This document shows, one piece after another, positions 55,867-64,000 of a stretch of DNA of 64,000 bases (position 1 is its first letter; each line of letters opens with the position of its first letter). The translations under genes and the position numbers were made by a program. Under the pieces are notes generated by a model that ran no database searches, was not told the DNA's origin, and saw nothing but the letters and a program-made list of their open reading frames with translations. Origin of the DNA: Notospermus geniculatus (Eukaryota > Nemertea > Pilidiophora > Heteronemertea > Lineidae); NCBI GenBank assembly GCA_002633025.1, contig NMRB01001564.1:1-64000 (forward strand), given 5' to 3'.

Positions 55867-56117
55867 GGAATCCACTGCTGATTTTCCACGTTGCGACTTG
55901 CTTTGCAACCTTGTTATACCTGCGATTCAATACGATCGCAAGGAACTGATACCGGTCGCCGACCGATTGCCGACTGAAATTGGCCGCATCTTCGCCATGA
56001 GTGGAAATCACGTCTAGGGAGTCCACGACGGCGATCGAGTGCCCAGTTGCAACGCAACCCAATTGCAAAGCAAGTCGCAACGCAAAACCAGCTTGAATAT
56101 CAATGGTGGATTCCTAG
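55867..56117. mobile_element. Foldback (taggaatccac), abutting the previous MITE
   Basis: aggaatccactgctgatttt pairs with atcaatggtggattccta; gcgacttgctttgcaacc pairs with tgcaaagcaagtcgc. Confidence 0.75.
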
Positions 56118-57254
56118 CTTTAGGATCTTATAGGTGCACCACTAAATACAATATGTAGTATCAGTATAAGGACATACATGTACACACCGAAACCTGTAGT
56201 GTACACAAAACCAGCCATGGGCGCACCCATCTTTGATGCAATGCATTATGTCCATAAATTAGCCAGGACCTTGTATAAGAATGCGAAAAAATTGTCAAAT
56301 ACATGTATTTCCTAAAATCTCTCGTAGTGCTGGTGGTAGTGTTTTGGACATCCAGGCGTGCCACGAACGGCGTTGTCTTAGAAGGGATAAAACAAGCATT
56401 TTTCTATCAGGCCCACAAACATTTCTCGATAAAGAAGCTTTTAAACCACCCGACATGATACATTCTTAGTGGCCTGGTCCCAATAAAGAGGTTTTTATTT
56501 CAATGAGGCATTACTTCAAGTATGCGCGCATCAGCAACTTCAACTTTGATGTGAGCATAGCTGTACTTAGTAACTATGCAATCATGCCATTGCCAAATGT
56601 GTTCATTGCCTACCAAAAAAGCTTAACATGAAAAGCTGTTTTCATGTGAACTCGGCGATGACAAAATTACGTTGGCCAAGCCCACATCAATCATTATTTA
56701 TAGGCGTATTGTGTACGAGTGACACAAGGCCTTTGCGCCTTTTCAGTCATCCAACTTTCGTCCACTGACAACGCCTAACCTCACTGCTAATAATCATGTG
56801 AGCCAACCAGCGGATTGGGGTGGATCGTAATCAACCGTCATGAGCAACACAATGCACGAGGTGGGTTTGGACATGAGAAATTGATTCTACCTTTGAATGC
56901 CGGCCCTTCGCCGACCAACTAATGGGCATGCGCAAGATCTACTGGGCATGCGCAGCTTAGTCTATAGGCCTATAATGCTAGGGTTTCGCTGTGATGTAAT
57001 TCATGTACGACCGACACAGACTATGACCTTCGTTGACGACGATAACCACTGTATGCACCTCCGCCCGGCAAATACACCAATGTAATACTCGATGTACATG
57101 TAGTTTCTTTGTGAACTATTTTGGGCCGATTATTTTAACGATGGCTAAGATAACCATCGGGTTTCTTTAAGCCTCAGTTGACAAACTGTTTGTTAATCGA
57201 AGTGAATTTTTAGATTTTATGAATCGTTGATAGCCAAACATTCTAAAAGTCAAA
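56118..57254. other. No gene seen
   Basis: Short frames only; several taggcct and tacatgta words. Confidence 0.4.
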
Positions 57255-57373
57255 GGGCCGTATTTTAGAACGTTCCTTAACATTAAGGTCCACCTTAAAT
57301 CTATTGTTCTCGATGGTTTTACAATAGATTTAAGGTGCACCTTAATGTTAAGGAACGTTCTAAAATACGACCC
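57255..57373. mobile_element. Foldback MITE (gggccgtattttagaacg)
   Basis: gggccgtattttagaacgtt is mirrored by aacgttctaaaatacgaccc; ttaaatctattgt / acaatagatttaa closes the stem. Confidence 0.9.
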
Positions 57374-57535
57374 AAAATGTTTACTTTGGTTAATTCACGG
57401 TTTGTCAGAAAAGCCGATGGTTAAACCGAGGTTTACCTTAACTATCGTTTAAAAAATCGGCCCCTAGTGTTGTTCTTTTACCACCGGCACAGACGTCACG
57501 AATTCTGGCGACCGGCCAAAATATATCGGGTGGGC

Positions 57536-58332
57536 CAAAAAAAACGCATCGAACTTCAAATCTTGATTTCTCAACAACTGTCTATTATAATTCAATGAAA
57601 TTTGGTACCGAATATTGTAAAGATGTTTTGTTTCACCTGTGAAATTTTTGCATTGATGCCTTTGGTATTAGCACCGTCTCACTCAATTTAAAAATCATTG
57701 TAAAAATGTGTGATTCCGGAATCCAATAAGATAGGAAAAACACGTCCCGAACTTCAAATTTCTGTTTCTCAATAACTATTCATTATAACCCAATGGAAAT
57801 TCACTCAGTACTGTTCCGTGGCTATGCTTCTAAAATGTGAAAGTTTCAACACATTATCTTTGGAATTAAGATTGTGGTGTCAAATGTAAAAACCATAGTA
57901 ATCATTCATCACATTTTAGGAGACAATGGCAAACTTCGAAACGCTCGATTCCAATATGGTGTTATAGTAATGAGCGCCACAGGGTAGATATTAAAGTTAT
58001 TGATTTCATACTTTCACATATTAGGGGCAATATCATGGAGCAGTGTTAGGCAAAATTTCATTGAGTTGTAGTAAATCTTTTATGAGAAATAAAAATTTAA
58101 AGTTTAAGAATTTTTCATCCACCCGTATTTTACTGGGTTCCGGAATCGCATTTTTTTAAACTGATATTTAAATTGAGTGATACGGTCCAAATACCAAAGG
58201 TATCAATGCCAAAATTTTACATGTTCAAGAAAACATCTTTAAATGACACGGTACCAAATTTCATTGAATTATAATGGACAGTTGTCGAGAAATCAAGATT
58301 TGAAGTTCGATGCGTTTTTTTTGCCCACCCGA
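57536..58332. mobile_element. TA-flanked inverted-repeat element, 797 bp
   Basis: tcgggtgggccaaaaaaaac (57536) is mirrored by gttttttttgcccacccga (ends 58332, one base different). Inverted repeats run at least 90 bp (caacaactgtctattataat / attataatggacagttgtcg). TATA or TA is on both sides. The frame that starts at 58243 crosses the end and is an artefact. Confidence 0.85.
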
Positions 58333-58389
58333 TATAATAAAGACGTCTGCACTGAAAGTAGCATCACCAATGGAGTTCCTTCAGTAATT

Positions 58390-58485
58390 ATGGTTTCCGA
58401 TCTCAAGATCGGAAACCATATTGTGTTTGGTCATGGTGTCTGTCTGTCTGTGTGTCTGTGTGTCTGTCTGTGTCTGTGTGTGAAT
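58390..58485. repeat. Hairpin plus (tgtctg)n microsatellite
   Basis: ggtttccgatctcaagatcggaaacc-type hairpin centred near 58403, then tgtctgtctg/tgtgtctgtg repeats 58437-58484. Confidence 0.8.
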
Positions 58486-58559
58486 GCAGGAATCAGAGGA
58501 CATCATAAGGAAAGCACACCAACAAACAAAGGACTTTTTGTAAAGCGAGGACCTATATT

Positions 58560-59035
58560 CAAGTCCCCTCTTGACGGTCAGAGGTCACGGTCAAGGTCAA
58601 ACAGTTCTAAAGTGCAAATCTCCTCGGAATTTCAGGAGAAAACCAATTATGAGCCTGAATTAACCATCCCCTATAGGTTTAATCAAGGTTGCCTGTTCCG
58701 GTTACGCAATACTCCTCAAGGTCAGAGTTCAAGGTCACAGTCAACCGTCACAGATAACGTGAGATAAGTCGGAACCTGGTGATGGTGGAAGCCTAAACCT
58801 TCACCTATACCTAGGTTATCAAGGATGACCTTTCAGATTACGCAATGATCTTGAAGGTTAGAGGTGAAGGTCAAGGTCAAACAGTTCTAAAGTGCAAATC
58901 TGCTCAGAATTTCAGGGGAACACTAATTAGAATCATGCATTAACAATCTCCTAAAGGTTCAGTCAAGGATCCCTGTTCCAGTTACGCAATACTTCTCAAG
59001 GTCAGAGGTCAAGGTCACAGTTAACCAGCTCTAGA
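58560..59035 (+). repeat. Two-unit repeat rich in TCAAGGTCA
   Basis: aacagttctaaagtgcaaat occurs at 58599 and 58879, a period of 280 bp. Each unit has aaggtcagagg and caaggtca words (at least six AGGTCA-like hexamers in direct orientation). Confidence 0.75.
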
Positions 59036-59126
59036 GTCGTAAACTTCTCATCGGAAACCATTGACATCGCTCTGATGTCCTTTCTCTTGTTTTCCTTGTT
59101 CTTGTTTGACTAGCGTACAATAAAAA

Positions 59127-59280
59127 AACCACCCGAGTGTGATTTCCAAGTGTGCAGAACACATGAGTGATGGCCTTTGGCCGGGAAAATCCCGAGACCG
59201 CAGGTCGAGGGATTTTCCCGGCCAAAGGCCATCACGAGTGTGTTCTGCACACTTGGAAATTACACGAGGGTGGTTTTTTA
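59127..59280. repeat. Near-perfect palindrome, about 150 bp
   Basis: gtgatttccaagtgtgcaga pairs with tctgcacacttggaaattac; gatggcctttggccgggaaa pairs with tttcccggccaaaggccatc; the loop is gaccgcaggtc. Confidence 0.95.
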
Positions 59281-60637
59281 TTTATCATATACCGAAAACA
59301 ACTCGTATTTTCCACAATAAGCACAAGAAATGACTTAAAATACTCAACTGATGACACCTGTCATGCCTGTATCACCGCCCGCCCAAAACTTTGTGTTACT
59401 GCGCGAATGTTGACGGAGTGAGACGCCGCGGTGAGACGGTTCTTTCAGAGAGTGAGCCAAGATGTAGATCCCCAAAGCGTTGTTAGTAAACCATCTTTGT
59501 TTTGGGGATTCGATACCTTTAGTCTTGAGATCTTCTCGCCAGAGCCCTGTGGGCCTAACGGCCAGGAAGAATCATCTCGTAGACTACATGATCAAACCCT
59601 ACGGCGAAATTTTGGCAATTTTGAACCAATCACATGACGTCTTGCGTGGTGTTGCGGCATGAGCGAAATGCCTTGATCACGTCAACGACATGACGTCACG
59701 ACGTCGAACGTCGTTGGATGTTTTTCGACTGTGTTGGCCATGGCTACCACTGAGCACGCTGTACATTACACGTTTCCAGGGACTAATTGTTCGAAAAGAC
59801 ATGTCGCGGGATATTCATTTTGCCTTCTAAATATTGTGATCAGTTGTAAATTTGTTATTCATTCAATCATGGCAGTGTTCCAGTAGTGTATCCGCCCCAA
59901 CTGGGCTGGCTGGACGGGCATCCCGACTGTGTGACGTCATAGGCCTACCGCGATCAGACAGAGAAAAAGTAGTGCAAAAGTATTTTTCGTCTACAACAAT
60001 GGAATTCTTGGGAATCTCGGATCACCTCTCAGCAATTTCGTGATTATTTCATATAATGAACATTGAGTTGACATGTTTTCCTGCCAGGAACACTATTTAA
60101 AATGTAAGTGATGAATCTTGTTCGTCGCACCGAGTTTGGATGTGTTTTTGTCGGTTGAAATGGCCATTTCTGCTGTTCATCGGCGCCAACAATGGAAAGT
60201 CCAGAACACACACGTGTGTTCCGGAAACATTTATCACCCTCCCGGATCGCCCGCTCAGTTGAACGGAACACCCTCTTCACAATTTCATGTATATTTTGCA
60301 TGCTAGTTGACGGATTGAGATGAAAACAGCCAAAAACATTCTTTAGATGACAAGTAATGCATCAGGTTTGTCCTGCTCAAACCGGACAGTCCTTTTCGGC
60401 AAAAATTGGCACTTTAAGTTTGACTTGCTCGGATCTCACGGAACCTTGGTATATGATAAAATGTGTGAGTTACAGTCCAGCCATCCAATGAATCCAGCGA
60501 TCCAACCCAGTGCTTCTCGGTCCAGGGTTTTCGAATAACCTTCTCCTGTCCGAACAAAATTCACCAATGGTTCGGGAAAAAAGTTTGCGTCCCGATCGAC
60601 CAAAATCCAGTTTAAGCCAAGGCTGAGCAATTGGGCA
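59281..60637. other. No gene supported
   Basis: Several short frames of 60-85 codons on both strands without motif, splice or composition support. Contains short gacgtcac-type CRE words near 59690. Confidence 0.4.
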
Positions 60638-61669
60638 TTAGTAACATGAGACCTTCCATTCATGTTGGTGTTGATCTAAAAGCAATTGGTAGTACTTTGA
60701 CTCTATATTTCTTAGCATATTATTATACACGACCAAGCCACCGTAGGAATTCGCTGCTGGGTGAGAATAAAATGTAAAAACTCCATTGATACGCTGTGGT
60801 TGTTGGAAATTGTGGTAGGGTAATGGCCCACAGATCGGAATCTTGAAGAGTAGGTCGATTTTCCGTCTCGTACAGCGAAGAAATAGAAATATATCATTTG
60901 ATTGATCCCATACATCTAACCTATTGACCTGAAAAAATGTTTTCGATTCTGCTCCAACAAGAAAGGGATACTTCTTTTTGTAGGCAGATGCTTTAGTGAA
61001 GACATATCGAGTTTTCTTTCTACCCTGTGAATACATTAAAACCAAACCCTCTCTCAGGAGCAGGTACGTCCCTCCCCGACTGGAGTCTAGGCATGTTTCA
61101 TTAACCAATAACAATCGCATGCGAAGATGTTCAAACAGAGTATCAAACATATATAAACGTGCCTGTTCACCATAGGGGTGAGATGACAATAATGCAAATG
61201 CTTTATTACGCCCAGTTCGGTTCGTTCCAAGAATCAACTGTTGATATGCTTGTTTCGCCCGGTTTGCGGGCAGAAGAATTGTTGCTACCACCTTTCCGTG
61301 AATGTTGGAAGCAATCCATGACGATGTTTCCTTCCTACGAGAAACATTTTTTAATTTTGCAATAATTCGATCGCCACTGAGGCTAGGATAGTTAATCATA
61401 CCCTTTATTTTAAACTCCCAACGGCGTTTGTATTCTAATTGTCCGTTAAATGACAGTTCAACTCCGTAGAAGCAGCAGGTAGGTAAACCACTTGAAATGA
61501 TAATGAAACTATTTTCCAAACAACACAAAGCCCATTCTCTCATAGTAGTTATCTCTCGGGGCACTCTGATCGACCAGGGTCCTGAATCTCTCTTGTTACC
61601 TACCGAGGAAGAACCCGTCAACAACAATGATTCGAATACTTGCGATGCCTCTGAACGCGACGCGATCAT
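60638..61669 (-). CDS. Unrecognised 343-aa protein, single-exon ORF
   Basis: ATG at 61669 with an in-frame stop just upstream; stop at 60638. No signal peptide or membrane segment. Rich in alternating hydrophobic/aromatic and basic residues, consistent with a beta-strand-rich protein. IRVPREITTMREWALCCL, CCFYGVELSF, INYPSLSGDRIIAKL, KAFALLSSHPYGEQARLYMF and GVFTFYSHPAANSYGG can be aligned in order with the ORF at 24901-25935, suggesting a lineage-specific family. An internal ttcag before GPWSIRVP could be an acceptor, so the first 30 codons may not be coding. The palindrome cluster begins 14 bp upstream of the ATG, so the normal promoter or upstream exons may have been displaced. Confidence 0.6.
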   Translation of the reverse strand: MIASRSEASQVFESLLLTGSSSVGNKRDSGPWSIRVPREITTMREWALCCLENSFIIISSGLPTCCFYGVELSFNGQLEYKRRWEFKIKGMINYPSLSGDRIIAKLKNVSRRKETSSWIASNIHGKVVATILLPANRAKQAYQQLILGTNRTGRNKAFALLSSHPYGEQARLYMFDTLFEHLRMRLLLVNETCLDSSRGGTYLLLREGLVLMYSQGRKKTRYVFTKASAYKKKYPFLVGAESKTFFQVNRLDVWDQSNDIFLFLRCTRRKIDLLFKIPICGPLPYHNFQQPQRINGVFTFYSHPAANSYGGLVVYNNMLRNIESKYYQLLLDQHQHEWKVSCY

Positions 61670-61682
61670 TCAATCGCATCCC

Positions 61683-62615
61683 CACCTAAAGCCTAGTTTA
61701 TTCTTCGACGCAAACCCTTCGGCGTCCGACGCACGACCAAATCTGGACGCCGACTTCGCGGAACTGATTCAGAGTCCAGCGTACTTTAGCGACGGCGACC
61801 TGTTATGAAATGACTGATGTAATTACAGCTTCGCAATCGGATGCCGACCAAATCGCACGATGGGGGGTCGGCGTCGACGCAAGATAGCGCGTCGGTCGCC
61901 GGCGATGGTCGTGCCGTCGAAGTATAAACTGGGCTTAACGCGATTCGTTCACGCATGCGGCAAATGCTTTGGTATTTTCCGCCGCACTGCACGCAAACAA
62001 AGGTTTTGGCGCATGCGTCGCCCTATCGCATGCGAATCGCGTCAGGTGTGTCCCTACCCTTAAGCCTAAAGCCTAGTTTATACTTCGACGCACAACCATC
62101 GGCGTCCGACGCGCGATCAAAATCTGGATGCCAACATAATGAAGTAGGCTTATAGCCTAGTTTATACTTCGACGCACGACCATCGGCGTCCGACGCGCGA
62201 TCAAAATCTGGACGCCGACCTAATGAAGTAGGCTTATGTCGGCGTACAGATTTTGATCGTGCGTCGGACGCCGATGGTCTTGCGTCGAAGTATAAACTAG
62301 GCTTATGTCGGCGTACAGATTTTGATCGTGCGTCGGACGCCGATGGTCCTGCGTCGAAGTATAAACTAGGCTTAATTCATACTTTGACGCACGACCATCG
62401 TCGGCGACCGACGCGCGATCTTGCGTTCGACGCCGACGACGTCGTGCGATTTGGTCGGCGTCCGATCGCGAGGCTGTAATTACTTAAGTCATTTCATAAC
62501 GGGTCGCCGTCGCTAAAGTACGCTGGACTGTGAATCAATTCCGCGAAGTCGGCGTCCAGATTGGATCGCGCGTTGGACGCCGATGGTCTTGCGTCGAAGT
62601 GTGAACTAGGCTTTA
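61683..62615. repeat. Cluster of related palindromic units (agcctagtttatacttcgac)
   Basis: Arm words agcctagtttatacttcgac or the inverse tcgaagtataaactaggctt occur near 61692, 61917, 62069, 62156, 62285, 62350, 62375 (degenerate) and 62595 (degenerate). Between them are atcggcgtccgacgc and atctggacgccgac words in both orientations. At least two complete foldbacks and two head-to-head half units are present. Frames across the cluster are artefacts. Confidence 0.85.
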
Positions 62616-63544
62616 TCCGTAATCCGATATGCAATACGACGATATCCGATAGAGCATTCGCTCCTTGTAGCGATCGAGATGAAAAACGGATGCGACATAG
62701 AGGTCACGTTGTCCAGCAGCCAGGGTTTTCTTTTGTTTTCAGCTAGAATGTCGCAACCTATGTCGCAGGCAGGTAAATGGAACACACGTTTTTTAATCGT
62801 GTTTCCGACATCGCAAATAGGGAGTTTTCGCAAAGCCCCCGAAACGCCAACGCGAACGCCAAACCCATTGTTCGATGGAAGTGACAGAAAGTTTTGATCC
62901 CGCTATACGGTATGTCTTCTGCGTGCAACACTTCAAAATCTACAGGGTTTGGTGTGATTATCCGTGGTTACACTACATAAAATCCCCGTGTTTTTTGCGG
63001 TCACACCTATGAATTGCCGGGCTTCAAGAAACCCGTGTCTGAAAAACACGGGGTTTTGGAACACGGCAAACTCGCCGTGCTTTTCGAAATCCCCGTGTCT
63101 CGTTAGTTCTTTAGCACGGCGACAGATGGCGCAGCCATTAAGTGACGTCGTGTTCGCGCTCCAACAATGTGGGCCAATACAGAAATGACTGAAGAGTCAG
63201 TGCATGCAGCGCAACTGTCGCCGGGCTACTTAACTACAATGTAGTGGTGTGACCTCTCGCCGGGCTTTTCGTACACATGGGTTTGGCACGGGTCTGGAAA
63301 AACACGGGTATTTCCAACAGGTGTAACCTTAGCTATTGTCACCGAGTCAAAAGAATGTCATTTATACAGTCACTTTTTCTGATGTCATATGTAAAAGATT
63401 GACGCACCGTTGTCCCGTATCATTTGCTATGAAGGAAAGTAAATGTACATGTACATGTACACTCATGGCCAAAAGTAAATGGACAGCAGATTATCTTGAA
63501 TATCTTCAAACCAATGGGGTGGAGAAAATTGGTCCCGACATTAT
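62616..63544. other. Repeat-derived intergenic DNA
   Basis: 62975-63110 is rich in ccccgtgtt and aacacgggg palindromes like the 42.9-kb foldback. 63270-63335 (gggtttggcacgggtctgga) matches 2380-2445. (gtacat)n is at 63444-63460. No gene seen. Confidence 0.5.
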
Positions 63545-63672
63545 GGGGCCGATTTCACAAAGGGATTTTAAGACTTAGACGCGTGTAACTTCACAAAATG
63601 CACGCACTTCCACCATGCATTTCACGAAGTTACACGCGTTTAAGTCTTAAACACCCTTTGTGAAATCGGCCC
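63545..63672. mobile_element. Foldback MITE (GGGGCCGATTTCACAAAGGG), copy 2
   Basis: ggggccgatttcacaaaggg is mirrored by ccctttgtgaaatcggccc. Close match to 47489-47616, including gcacgcacttccacca in the loop. Confidence 0.9.
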
Positions 63673-64000
63673 TAGTAGTACATTTTCCTGGCTAGCTTAT
63701 GGTATCAGCGTAGAAAAATCCTGCTGAAAGCCGCATTTGACAGAAGGAATTTTGTGAAGGCATGTTTTATGCTACTTTCTTATTTGCACGATTTCATTGA
63801 AAATTTTTATATCACTGTGTTCTACTCATCGAGGCCTTTCATAATATATCCTGTTATTTCAACTATTCTGTGTAGAAATGTGATTTTGGGGCACTTTTAT
63901 CAAGCTTGTTGCCCATGCTTGCAATAAGCCCTTTTTGCACGGTGCTGGTTCGAGGAAACCTACCTCCACCCTCCTCGGGCGGGTTCGGTTCAGGATGGAT
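63673..64000. other. No gene seen
   Basis: AT-rich sequence to the window edge; no feature supported. Confidence 0.4.

Noticed and set aside
58243-58767. 174-codon ORF
   Set aside because: It starts in the inverted repeat of a DNA element and crosses a tgtctg microsatellite and an AGGTCA repeat.

Overview
This is a gene-poor, repeat-dense eukaryotic window. There are no bacterial-style operons, the coding exons carry GT-AG splice signals, and the intergenic DNA is packed with non-LTR retrotransposon remnants, TA-flanked inverted-repeat elements and dozens of foldback (MITE-like) palindromes. The abundance of taggcct and tacatgta words, an ependymin-type secreted gene, a peptide-type rhodopsin-family GPCR and Tx1- and CR1-like LINEs fit an invertebrate deuterostome (echinoderm, hemichordate or cephalochordate). 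That placement is inference; the species is not determined. A 409-base N gap (22341-22749) and three single Ns show that this is a draft assembly.

Layout. 0-6 kb: decayed Tx1/L1-like LINE, a TA-flanked inverted-repeat element (2500-3327), and a 1.5-kb element with CCGG target duplications that carries a telomere-like minisatellite. 6.3-7.4 kb: single-exon GPCR. 8.5-11.2 kb: CR1/jockey-like LINE split by a foldback, then a 715-bp tandem duplication. 12.3-15 kb: TACCATA-rich array inside a 1.2-kb tandem duplication. 15-17.6 kb: second TA-flanked element with a nested foldback. 17.7-22.3 kb: transposon-derived coding debris (coiled-coil/acidic protein, tyrosine recombinase fragment), partly duplicated. 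23.9-26.4 kb: nested foldbacks, an unrecognised terminal-exon ORF of about 300 aa and a LINE 3' end. 27.6-29.4 kb: CAGTG-ended element with subterminal repeats. 31.2-32.2 kb: tandem tRNA-related SINE units. 34.6-35.4 kb: TA-flanked foldback. 37-40 kb: hammerhead-like modules and copy A of a two-exon gene fragment. 42.5-48.8 kb: five-exon ependymin-related gene whose introns are filled with nested MITEs. 51-56 kb: CRE-bearing palindrome and copy B of the gene fragment, broken by two insertions. 57.5-63.7 kb: another TA-flanked element, an AGGTCA-rich repeat, an unrecognised 343-aa ORF on the minus strand and a cluster of related palindromes.

The best-supported host genes are the GPCR, the ependymin-related gene, and two single-exon ORFs that look like distant paralogues of each other (about 25.0 and 61.1 kb). 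Almost everything else is mobile-element history. The most unusual signals are hammerhead-ribozyme-like modules repeated five or more times, stacked insertions whose order can be read from target duplications, and several TA-flanked families that share the same terminal signature. All calls come from reading the sequence; no database search was made.
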